Origin: Flavobacterium marginilacus
GTDB lineage: Bacteria; Bacteroidota; Bacteroidia; Flavobacteriales; Flavobacteriaceae
Assembly (NCBI RefSeq): GCF_026870155.1
Contig: NZ_CP113975.1
Coordinates: forward strand, 1 to 64,000
Direction: 5' to 3'
DNA length: 64,000 nucleotides
Positions 36,315-44,249 of this stretch are shown one piece after another (the stretch's first letter is position 1; each line of letters begins with the position of its first letter). The notes beneath the pieces were generated by a model. The model worked only from the letters and a program-made list of their open reading frames with translations. It had not been told where the DNA came from and ran no database searches. The position numbers and the translations under genes were made by a program.

Positions 36315-36583
36315 GCTTGTTTTTAAAGGAACAAATAGCTTTATAGTCCTTGTGCTCTTTGTTTAAGGATGAATTAGCTTTCCCTATGGCTTTGTTTTGA
36401 AGGGACAATTAGCTTTATAAACCCTATGCTCTGTTTTTTTTATGGGTAAAACTTAGCTTCGCCCGTGCTTTGTTTTGGAGGGACAATTAGCTTTATAAAC
36501 CCTATGCTCTGTTTTTTTTGTGGGTAAAACTTAGCTTCGCCCGTGCTTTGTTTTGAGGGGACAATAGCTTTATAAAACCCCTT
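36315..36583. repeat. Tandem repeat, four copies of a 74-78 base unit
   Basis: Copies at 36315-36388 (diverged), 36389-36466 and 36467-36544 (two 78-base units differing at about three positions) and 36545-36583 (partial). The unit has GGGACAATTAGCTTTATAAA, then CCTATGCTCTG, then GGGTAAAACTTAGCTTCGCC. It occupies most of the 464-base gene-free stretch between atpG and the GNAT gene. No ORF of interest runs through it. Confidence 0.85.
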
Positions 36584-36692
36584 TTCTATTTTTTTACATT
36601 ACAAATATCAATCATAAAATGCGTTCCTGCAATACCCACTTTTAGTGATTTTTAATAATTTTTTTTACTTTATCAAATGGCTCTTTTTTGCT

Positions 36693-36700
36693 TATTTTTG
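36693..36700 (+). promoter_or_regulatory. Candidate -7 element for the GNAT gene
   Basis: TATTTTTG, 26 bases before the TTG start; matches TAnnTTTG. No -33 match. Confidence 0.4.
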
Positions 36701-36726
36701 TCCTTTAATCTTAAAATTCAGTTCCA

Positions 36727-37164
36727 TTGAAAATCGCCGAACTTACCGCCGTTACTGAAATGCTAGACCAAATTGGGACAATGCACCATTTATATCCTAA
36801 GCTTACTTTGGAAAAATATGAGGCCTATCTGCAAGAAATGGTTCCGCATAATTATAAGCAGGTTGCCGTTTTTGATGGTGAAATTTGTGTAGGATTATCT
36901 GGTTTTTGGACGGCAGTCAAACTTTGGACGGGGAAGTATATAGAAATAGACAACTTTATTGTTCATTCTGATTATAGATCCAAAGGAATTGGTAAGATGA
37001 TGACCGATTATATTGATGCTAAAGCCAAAGACGAAGGCTGTAACGCTATTGTTTTGGATGCTTTCACAGGTAATTTTACCGCCCATCGTTTTTATTACAA
37101 TCAAGGGTTTGAGCCAAGAGGCTTTCATTTTGTAAAAATGTTAAACCAAGAGGGATTGACATAG
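36727..37164 (+). CDS. GNAT family N-acetyltransferase
   Basis: 145 residues. The acetyl-CoA pyrophosphate-binding motif is RSKGIGKMM (Q/RxxGxG/A pattern) after strand YIEIDNFIVHSDY, and the C-terminal motif FYYNQGFEPRGFHFVKML is typical of GNAT enzymes. The substrate cannot be predicted. Start is TTG at 36727, in keeping with the -7 element 26 bases upstream; ATG 36760 would shorten the first helix. It stands alone between the tandem repeat and the coiled-coil/ABC cluster. Confidence 0.88.
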   Translation: MKIAELTAVTEMLDQIGTMHHLYPKLTLEKYEAYLQEMVPHNYKQVAVFDGEICVGLSGFWTAVKLWTGKYIEIDNFIVHSDYRSKGIGKMMTDYIDAKAKDEGCNAIVLDAFTGNFTAHRFYYNQGFEPRGFHFVKMLNQEGLT

Positions 37165-37296
37165 TCCAAATGCATTTTGTTTATTGAAAAAGTTTATATT
37201 TATATTTTATTTTTTAGTAACTTTTTAACAAGTACAGCGTATAATAGTAGAAATTGTTTTACAACCTCTATAAACTAAGATTAAATAATACACAAA

Positions 37297-37971
37297 ATGG
37301 CAAAAGAAAGTTTTAATTGGAAAAGTCTTTTTATTAATGAAGAAACTGAATCACCATCAGAAACAAATAAACCGCAGACTCCAATAACTCCCCAACCTAG
37401 CGAGGTTACTAAATTTCCAAATCACGCTACTCAGCCAATATCTTATGAATCAGCTGCTAATCCTTTTTTAAAAGAAATTCTGGAAGTTTATGAAAAAGGT
37501 TTTGAATCTTTGAATGCTTCTGGTTTTGATTTTTTTGAATTGTATAAATCTGTTGTAGCTGTCGGGATTTCTAATCCTCAGAGTTATCAGATGGCTTTTA
37601 CGATGGGTAAAACCATTCAGGCTGATTTGAGCAAACAGTCTCTTCTTGATAAGGCCAATTTTTATGTTACCGAAATTGAAAAAGTATATACTAAATACGA
37701 TACTATTGGTAAAACGAAAAAAACGGATTTAGAAAATAATCTGACCAAAGAAAAATACAATCTTTCCAAAAGTATAGAAGAATTAAATACGAAGATTCTT
37801 CAGCTTCAGAATGAATTGGAAACCAAGAAAGCAGAATTTCAAAAAATGGATTCCAATAATATAGAACAGTTTTCGGAGATAAAACTAAAGATGGAAGCTA
37901 ACGATTTGGCCAAACATAAAATCATCGATTCAATCAACACAGTAGTAACAGGAATTAATCAATATTTATAA
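37297..37971 (+). CDS. Coiled-coil protein of unknown function, first gene of the SBP-OmpA/ABC cluster
   Basis: 224 residues, no signal peptide and no membrane helix. A Pro/Thr/Ser-rich disordered N-terminus (about 12-55) is followed by a helical domain (FLKEILEVYEKGFESLNASG; YQMAFTMGKTIQADLSKQS) and a coiled coil at about 140-200. No domain was recognised. Four bases separate it from the next gene, so the two are almost certainly co-translated. A cytoplasmic partner of the membrane coiled-coil protein is the simplest reading. Confidence 0.75.
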   Translation: MAKESFNWKSLFINEETESPSETNKPQTPITPQPSEVTKFPNHATQPISYESAANPFLKEILEVYEKGFESLNASGFDFFELYKSVVAVGISNPQSYQMAFTMGKTIQADLSKQSLLDKANFYVTEIEKVYTKYDTIGKTKKTDLENNLTKEKYNLSKSIEELNTKILQLQNELETKKAEFQKMDSNNIEQFSEIKLKMEANDLAKHKIIDSINTVVTGINQYL

Positions 37972-37974
37972 TTA

Positions 37975-39096
37975 ATGGACAAATTTGAACAAGAAAAAAG
38001 TACTCTATTATCACTTCCAATATTAAAACATTTTGACGAGTCAAAAGGAGAAATAGCCTTAAAATCTGGAACCTTAAAAAAAGGCGAGCAGACTCTTTTT
38101 TGGGGTTTGGCTTTGGGTTTATTAGGTATTGGAGGATATTTAACCTGGACATATATCATTCCGCCTCTTTTTACAATGCTGGGTCAGGCAATTGCTTTGT
38201 CGGCAACCGGAGTTTTTTTGGTTTTTTTAGTAATGATGTTTCCGGTAATTATGAAAGGATTGAGATTTGCTACCAAAAATCTTCATAAAGCTTTAATTCA
38301 AAGCAATCCTTTTAATGAATTGGAAGAGCAGAAACAAAAAATGGTAAAAAACCGTGAAGTTTTTAAGAATACCAAAGCCAAGCTGAAAGGTCTTAAAAAT
38401 GAAATGGAAATTGAAGCCAGTAAATCTGAAAAAGAGGCCAAATCTTTTCAGGAAGATGTTTTAAGCTTAAAACGCCAATGCGAAAAGCTGAAATCGGCAA
38501 TGGATGAAATGGTTAGACTGAACGGAGCTGGCGCCAAAGATACTGATGAATATGTTGCTCTTCAAAGTGAGTTAGCCAAAAAGTTAAGTGATTCACAAAG
38601 GATTTCTACTCAATATGAGCAAAGCAAAAATTTCATTCAAAAGTATGGTGTTCGTGCCAATGTTTTAGGAAAAATGGACAGAAAACTGACGTTGGCAGGA
38701 ACAGCAATTGATATAAAAATTGCTGATTTTGACGCAACAGTTACAATGCTTCAAAAAGAATATGAGTTTGCCAGAAATGCTAAAGAAGCAACAGAAAGTG
38801 CCAAAAGTGCGATGATGTTTACCAAAGATTGGGAACTGGAATATGCATTGGAGGTGGTAACTTCGACAATTGCGCTGGATATTGCCAGAACTTCTGAAAA
38901 CCTGATTGATATTGATTCACTTACTTCTAAATATTCTGTAGATAATGATGAATTGTATTCCAGATTAGATTCATTGGCAGACGAAATTAAAACAGGAGAC
39001 AATACTATTCCAGATTCTACGAAATATTCGAGTCCAAATTATAAACTGACTAAAGAAGACAAAATGTCTAGTGGCGGTTTTGGAGATATTTTTTAA
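37975..39096 (+). CDS. Membrane-anchored coiled-coil protein, unknown function
   Basis: 373 residues. Two adjacent membrane helices (about 42-62 and 66-88) follow a short cytoplasmic N-terminus; the rest is a long cytoplasmic coiled coil (about 110-300) and a low-complexity tail ending SSGGFGDIF. The layout recalls XpaC-like or PspA-like envelope-stress proteins, but no diagnostic motif is seen. It lies 26 bases before the SBP-OmpA gene. Probably an inner-membrane scaffold working with the preceding protein. Confidence 0.72.
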   Translation: MDKFEQEKSTLLSLPILKHFDESKGEIALKSGTLKKGEQTLFWGLALGLLGIGGYLTWTYIIPPLFTMLGQAIALSATGVFLVFLVMMFPVIMKGLRFATKNLHKALIQSNPFNELEEQKQKMVKNREVFKNTKAKLKGLKNEMEIEASKSEKEAKSFQEDVLSLKRQCEKLKSAMDEMVRLNGAGAKDTDEYVALQSELAKKLSDSQRISTQYEQSKNFIQKYGVRANVLGKMDRKLTLAGTAIDIKIADFDATVTMLQKEYEFARNAKEATESAKSAMMFTKDWELEYALEVVTSTIALDIARTSENLIDIDSLTSKYSVDNDELYSRLDSLADEIKTGDNTIPDSTKYSSPNYKLTKEDKMSSGGFGDIF

Positions 39097-39122
39097 TAAA
39101 TAATTTAAATTTTAAAAATAAA

Positions 39123-40937
39123 ATGGGAAAAATTTTAAGAACGGAAAAGCTAACCACTTTTTCTGAATTATTGATTGTTATTATTGCAATAGGAGGAATT
39201 TTAGGAGCAGTATATTATATTTCTCCAGGAATCAAAACTGCTATTTCAAAACAATTGAACGGAATGGAATTGAATGGCACAGATGTAAATAATGTTACTA
39301 ATGCCGAAAAAATTGCACTTCCGTCTACTGACATATCTTCTGAAGTAAGCAGTAAACCTTTAGTAAGAATTGGAGGATATGCCTGGAATGCTCAGTCAGG
39401 AATTATTGTTGCTAATGGTGGACCAAAAACAACAAAGGGTTCTTTGATGGAAAAAAACGGAGTTAATCTTGAAATTGTGCGTCAGGACTGGCTTTCGGAA
39501 TTGCGTAATATGCAGATGAAATTCATCGAAGAATTTGATAAGGGAGAAGCTTTTCCTTCATCTGACAAGAGTGTTTTTGCAGTTATGATTATGGGTGACG
39601 GAGCACCTTTTTATATTAGTTCTGCTCAAAAATCATTAGACGAGAAATACGGAAAAGACAAATACCACTTACAGGTTATGGGTGTGGTCGGTATGAGTTA
39701 TGGTGAAGATAAATTAATCGGACCGCCAAATTGGAAATCTGATCCAAAATCTATGAAAGGATCTGTTATTTCGGCTGTTCTTGGAGATGGTGACTGGGTT
39801 ACGACCGTAAATTATTGTTTTGCAAATGGATTAAAAGTAAATCCAGATCCAACAACTTATGATGCAGAAGCGGTAAATATTTATCCTTCAGAAAATGATG
39901 ATTACATCAAATCTGCAGAGGAATTGATTAAATCCCAAACAACAGGCTGGACTGTTACTTTGAAAGAAGTGGTAAATGGAAAATTAACTGGAAAATCGGT
40001 TAACAGAAAAATTGATGGCTGTGCTACCTGGACGCCTGGAGATAAAACGGTTTTTGATAAACTTTCTGGTTTTGTTGATATCGTTTCTACGAAAGAATTC
40101 AATAATCAAATGCCAACAGCACTTATTGGTGTGAAAGAATGGGCGGTAAAAAATCCTGATATTGTTTCCAATATTTTGAAATCGGCTTTGACAGCTTCAA
40201 ATCAAATGAAAAATTATGAAGACTGGAAAGTAAGAGCTTCTCAGGCAGTTAGCGATACTTATAAAATGGAAACTCCAGAATATTGGTACAAAATGTTTAA
40301 AGGACAACAGGGCACAAAAGCTGGATTGACCTATAATATGGGAGGTTCAAAGGTGTTTAATTATGCTGATGCAATGCAGTATTTTGGAATGTCAGACGGT
40401 GTAAACAGATATAAATCAGTTTATAATCAAGTTTCTGGATATTTAACTGAATTGAATCCGTTTGGATTTAATGAAAATGTAGGAGCTGTAGTTCCTTATG
40501 ATCAGGCTGTAAATTTATTTTTCCTTAAAAATATTAACGATATCGAATCAACTTCTGCAGATAAAGCAGATTATTCTACACAAGCTACTGAGGTTATGGC
40601 TTCTGGTGAATGGAAAATCAATTTTAGTTCAGGAAGTGCTTCTGTTCAAAGCAGTTCGAATAAAGATTTAGAGAAAATTTATAATCTTTTGGTTCAGGCA
40701 GAAAATAGTAAATTAACAGTTGTTGGACATACAGATAATGTTGGAAACAGCGAATCTAATTTAGCTTTATCAAAAAGCAGAGCGCAGGCTGTTGTTGATT
40801 ATCTGAAACAAAAAGGTATTCCGGAAAACCGTTTCCAGCTGATTGACGGTAAAGGTCAAAATGAGCCGGTTGCTGACAACAGTACAGAATCTGGTAAATC
40901 GAAAAACCGTAGAGTTGTAATTACGTTCTTGAAATAA
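39123..40937 (+). CDS. Membrane-anchored ABC solute-binding protein fused to an OmpA domain
   Basis: 604 residues. One N-terminal membrane helix (about 16-37) without cleavage site anchors it. Residues about 75-490 look like a periplasmic solute-binding protein of the nitrate/taurine type (RIGGYAWNAQSGIIVANGG; FVDIVSTKEFNNQMPTALIG; VKNPDIVSNILKSAL). The C-terminal 100 residues are an OmpA/MotB peptidoglycan-binding domain with VGHTDNVGNSESNLALSKSRA and GKSKNRRVVITF, including the Asp and Arg that bind meso-diaminopimelate. The following permease and ATPase complete an ABC importer. A binding protein tied to both membrane and cell wall is unusual. Substrate unknown. Confidence 0.82.
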   Translation: MGKILRTEKLTTFSELLIVIIAIGGILGAVYYISPGIKTAISKQLNGMELNGTDVNNVTNAEKIALPSTDISSEVSSKPLVRIGGYAWNAQSGIIVANGGPKTTKGSLMEKNGVNLEIVRQDWLSELRNMQMKFIEEFDKGEAFPSSDKSVFAVMIMGDGAPFYISSAQKSLDEKYGKDKYHLQVMGVVGMSYGEDKLIGPPNWKSDPKSMKGSVISAVLGDGDWVTTVNYCFANGLKVNPDPTTYDAEAVNIYPSENDDYIKSAEELIKSQTTGWTVTLKEVVNGKLTGKSVNRKIDGCATWTPGDKTVFDKLSGFVDIVSTKEFNNQMPTALIGVKEWAVKNPDIVSNILKSALTASNQMKNYEDWKVRASQAVSDTYKMETPEYWYKMFKGQQGTKAGLTYNMGGSKVFNYADAMQYFGMSDGVNRYKSVYNQVSGYLTELNPFGFNENVGAVVPYDQAVNLFFLKNINDIESTSADKADYSTQATEVMASGEWKINFSSGSASVQSSSNKDLEKIYNLLVQAENSKLTVVGHTDNVGNSESNLALSKSRAQAVVDYLKQKGIPENRFQLIDGKGQNEPVADNSTESGKSKNRRVVITFLK

Positions 40938-40953
40938 ACTTTTATATAATAGC

Positions 40954-40999
40954 AAAGACACAGGAAATCCGTTAATGGAAAACTGTGTCTTTGTTTTTT
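40954..40999 (+). terminator. Terminator between the SBP-OmpA gene and the ABC permease gene
   Basis: Perfect 11-base stem CAAAGACACAG / CTGTGTCTTTG with an 18-base loop and a run of six T. It would reduce transcription of the transporter genes relative to the binding protein. Confidence 0.8.
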
Positions 41000-41011
41000 A
41001 AAATATTTTTT

Positions 41012-41782
41012 ATGATAAAAATTTTTACCCCTTTTGAGAAATTATCAAAAAGCCACAAAACGCTCATTTTATTAGGCTGGCTATTTCTTTTGATAGTGAT
41101 TTGGTTTGTTGGAACTTCAGGGACAAAACATCTTTTTCCTTCGCCAGGACAGGTTTTAACCGGTTTTACGGATTTGTATAATGAAGGCTTGGTTGTCCAC
41201 ATTTTTAATTCTTTGCAATTGTGTTTTATCTCAATTTTTTTGGCTACAATAATTTCGTTATTATTTGCTTATACATGGCCAATTCCGGCTTTAAAATCTG
41301 TTTCTGAATTTGTGACTAAATTCCGTTTTTTGCCTTTTACTGGTCTGTCATTTTATATCACAATGGTAATCCATGAAGCGAGAACAATGCAGGTTTGGAT
41401 TCTAGTTGTTTTCTTGACAACTTTCTTGACAACCTCTTTAATTGCGGTTATCAAAGACATTCCTCAAGAAGAATTTGACCATGCCAAAACTTTAAAATGC
41501 AGTCGATTGGAAGTGCTTTGGCAGGTTATTATTTTAGGAAGACTAGATTATGTTATTGATGTTATCAGACAAAATCTGGCGATTACATGGATGATGCTTG
41601 TTACAGTTGAATCCATAGTTGTTGCATCAGGCGGATTGGGATTTTTAATAAAAAACTCCGATAAATTCATGAATACCGGACGTATAATAGCACTGCAGAT
41701 TATTATTTTATTAATAGGCTTAGCACTTGACGCGGGTATAAATTTTTTAAGAAAAACAATATTCAGATATTCAAAAATATAA
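41012..41782 (+). CDS. ABC transporter permease (nitrate/sulfonate/taurine type)
   Basis: 256 residues from ATG 41012; a GTG at 40985 lies inside the terminator stem and is rejected. Six membrane helices. The cytoplasmic EAA loop is EEFDHAKTLKCSRLEVLWQV, followed by a Gly-rich turn and IRQNLAITWMMLVTVES, typical of SsuC/TauC-like permeases. It forms the inner-membrane channel for the SBP-OmpA protein upstream; the ATPase starts six bases downstream. Confidence 0.9.
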   Translation: MIKIFTPFEKLSKSHKTLILLGWLFLLIVIWFVGTSGTKHLFPSPGQVLTGFTDLYNEGLVVHIFNSLQLCFISIFLATIISLLFAYTWPIPALKSVSEFVTKFRFLPFTGLSFYITMVIHEARTMQVWILVVFLTTFLTTSLIAVIKDIPQEEFDHAKTLKCSRLEVLWQVIILGRLDYVIDVIRQNLAITWMMLVTVESIVVASGGLGFLIKNSDKFMNTGRIIALQIIILLIGLALDAGINFLRKTIFRYSKI

Positions 41783-41788
41783 ATTCAA

Positions 41789-42619
41789 ATGAAACACGAA
41801 TATAAAGAAACACTTTTATATGTAGAAAATCTTAGTGTTGCCTATGATGACACTGTAATTATAAAAGATATAAACCTTACCGAAAAAGATGTTATTCGCG
41901 AAGGAGTTGACTGTACAGGACAGGTAATTGCATTTGTGGGAAGATCTGGAAGAGGAAAATCTACTTTTTTTAAAGCCTTAACGGGATTAGTCCCTTGTAC
42001 AGATGGGAAAATATTGATACGTGATTTTGAAAATCCTGAACCAAATGCTGCTAAGCTTGTTAAAGAAGGTGATATTGGTTTTGTAGATCAAAAATATACT
42101 TTGTTCAGACATAAAACAGTTCATCAGGCGCTTAAATTTTCATTGAGGAAAACAACACTTTCGGAAACTGAAAAAGAGAGTAAAATAAAAGAATATTTGA
42201 AAGTATGGGGACTGGAAAACTGTGCCGATAAATATCCAAATGAACTTTCGGGAGGGCAGAGACAAAGAACAGCAATTATAGAACAGTTGTTTTCTTCGGA
42301 TAATTTTATTGTTTTGGATGAGCCTTTCTCTGGTTTAGATGTTGGAAATATTGAAGAAGTGAAAAAATCATTTGCTTTGCTTTGCAAAACTTCCGATTAT
42401 AATACGGTAATATTTTCTACACATGATATTGAATTGGCTTTGGAACTAGCGCAATCAATTTATGTAATCGGGAATCCCACAATCAATGGGAAAAAAGAAA
42501 AATATGGAACTATTGTTGCAAAGTATGACCTTAGGGATATTGGACTGGCTTGGACGGAATTTGGAGAAGACCATCGAAAACTAAGTAAAGAGATTGTCCA
42601 TCAAATGATGATTTCGTAA
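41789..42619 (+). CDS. ABC transporter ATP-binding protein (TauB/SsuB-like)
   Basis: 276 residues. Walker A GRSGRGKST, Q-loop VDQKYTLFRH, signature ELSGGQRQRT, Walker B IVLDEPFSGLD, switch His in STHDIEL. An insertion (about 33-46, EKDVIREGVDCTG) before Walker A is longer than in most TauB proteins, and the C-terminal 60 residues form an extra segment. It powers the preceding permease. Confidence 0.92.
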   Translation: MKHEYKETLLYVENLSVAYDDTVIIKDINLTEKDVIREGVDCTGQVIAFVGRSGRGKSTFFKALTGLVPCTDGKILIRDFENPEPNAAKLVKEGDIGFVDQKYTLFRHKTVHQALKFSLRKTTLSETEKESKIKEYLKVWGLENCADKYPNELSGGQRQRTAIIEQLFSSDNFIVLDEPFSGLDVGNIEEVKKSFALLCKTSDYNTVIFSTHDIELALELAQSIYVIGNPTINGKKEKYGTIVAKYDLRDIGLAWTEFGEDHRKLSKEIVHQMMIS

Positions 42620-42690
42620 TAGAGTAGATTTTTAAAAATGTAATTTGGTCTGTTGTCAAAAGATTTTAGAAATAGTAATAAAGATAAACA

Positions 42691-44121
42691 ATGGCTTTTA
42701 CCGCTTCATTTATTCAAGAATTAAGAGATGAGACTTCAAAAATCTTTGCCATTTGTTCATCATTAAATAAAGAAAATTTATTTGTTCAAAAAATAAATGA
42801 GCTTGCAGTTCCTAATAATTCGAATGGACTGCTGATAAAAACAGAACATTTTTTCCTCTCAGATTGTATAGAAATGTACAATCTGTGTTTAGGAAAAGAA
42901 AATGATAGAGCCAGATTTACTTTGGCCTATTATTATGATGCTTTGCGAAACGGCAGTTTTGCCGATGAAAAAGAGGTTAAGTCTTTAAACTCATTAGTAG
43001 GTTCTGAAAATTTTAAAAAGCATATTTCAAAAATCAGAAGTGAAAACAGTCTGCTTTGGTCAAAGCCGAGTGATAAAAAATATTTCATTCCGAGTGTTTT
43101 ATTGGAAATTAATAATCCTGACTGCGAAAGAATTTTAGAGAAATATCAAAACTTTCTGCAGTATTCTTATGAAGTTAAGTTTAAAAACCGAGAAGATTTC
43201 GGAGTATTTATTGGATTAGAAACAAAGGATAAAAAAAATGAAAATTCGGATGTAACTTTTGTTTCAGAGAACGATTCTTTAGAAATTGTGCTTCAGGAAT
43301 TAGATCAATTAATAGGATTGGAGGAAGTAAAAAAAGATGTTTACGAACTGATAAATCTTTTGAAAATTCAAAAAAAGCGTTCTTCAGAAGGATTAAAAAA
43401 CATTGAAGTTACTTTACACACTGTTTTTTTGGGACCTCCCGGAACAGGAAAAACATCAGTAGCCAGACTTTTGAGCAGGGTATTTAAGCATTTGGGATTT
43501 TTATCAAAAGGACAGATGTATGAAACCGACAGAGAAGGAATGATTGCGGGCTATGTGGGACAAACCGCTTCCAAAGTGGATAAAGTGGTGGAAGAAAGTC
43601 TGGGAGGAGTATTGTTTATTGATGAGGCTTATGCTTTAACCCAGAATGCTTTAGGAAATGATTATGGCTCTGAAGCGGTTAATACGCTGTTAAAAAGAAT
43701 GGAAGATCATCGTGCAGATCTGGCTGTTGTTGTTGCCGGATATACAGAACCAATGAAAGACTTTGTAGAATCCAATCCAGGATTGCGGTCTCGTTTTAAC
43801 CGTTTTTTTAGATTTGACCATTTTACACCTGAACAGTTATTTTTAATCTTTGAGAATTTTTGCAAAAACTCTGATTTTATAATAGATGCAGATGCTAAAG
43901 AAAAATTAACCGATACCTTTGAATTACTATATTCTAAGAAAGATGAAAATTTTGGAAATGCCAGAGTTGTCCGCAATTTATTTGAAAAGTGTGTTCAAAA
44001 TCAAGCGAACAGAATAGTAAGTCTGTCATTGATTAATCAGGAAGTATTAAAAACTTTTACAGAAACAGATGTGCCGGAACCCAAAGATACTCAAAACCAA
44101 ATCAGTTTTTTTATAGGATAA
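42691..44121 (+). CDS. AAA+ ATPase of the CbxX/SpoVK family
   Basis: 476 residues. An unrecognised helical N-terminal domain (about 1-195) precedes the AAA+ module: LIGLEEVKKDVYELI, Walker A GPPGTGKTS, pore-loop region AGYVGQTASK, Walker B VLFIDEAYAL, and arginine finger GLRSRFNRF. CbxX-type ATPases remodel protein complexes (Rubisco activase CbbX is one). As last gene of the cluster it may assemble, unlock or recycle the membrane complex encoded upstream; this is inference from position. A 71-base gap separates it from the ATPase gene, and a terminator follows. Confidence 0.88.
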   Translation: MAFTASFIQELRDETSKIFAICSSLNKENLFVQKINELAVPNNSNGLLIKTEHFFLSDCIEMYNLCLGKENDRARFTLAYYYDALRNGSFADEKEVKSLNSLVGSENFKKHISKIRSENSLLWSKPSDKKYFIPSVLLEINNPDCERILEKYQNFLQYSYEVKFKNREDFGVFIGLETKDKKNENSDVTFVSENDSLEIVLQELDQLIGLEEVKKDVYELINLLKIQKKRSSEGLKNIEVTLHTVFLGPPGTGKTSVARLLSRVFKHLGFLSKGQMYETDREGMIAGYVGQTASKVDKVVEESLGGVLFIDEAYALTQNALGNDYGSEAVNTLLKRMEDHRADLAVVVAGYTEPMKDFVESNPGLRSRFNRFFRFDHFTPEQLFLIFENFCKNSDFIIDADAKEKLTDTFELLYSKKDENFGNARVVRNLFEKCVQNQANRIVSLSLINQEVLKTFTETDVPEPKDTQNQISFFIG

Positions 44122-44192
44122 TTTTTATTTTTTACTGATATTAAATAATCTGAAATTACCTTAAAGATCAAATTATTCAACTGGAAAACACA

Positions 44193-44220
44193 AAAAATAA
44201 CCAAAGAATTGGTTATTTTT
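44193..44220 (+). terminator. Terminator after the AAA+ gene
   Basis: AAAAATAACCAA, loop AGAA, TTGGTTATTTTT: 12-base stem ending in T. The right arm also contains TATTTTTG (44214-44221), so a promoter for the flippase gene may overlap it. Confidence 0.65.
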
Positions 44221-44249
44221 GCTTTATAATAATTAACAGACAACTCATT

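Noticed and set aside
36315..36583. CRISPR-like array after the atp operon
   Set aside because: The copies are contiguous 74-78 base units with no unique spacers and no cas genes nearby; it is a tandem repeat.
40985..41011. GTG start for the ABC permease
   Set aside because: It lies within the stem of the terminator; ATG 41012 gives a normal N-terminus.
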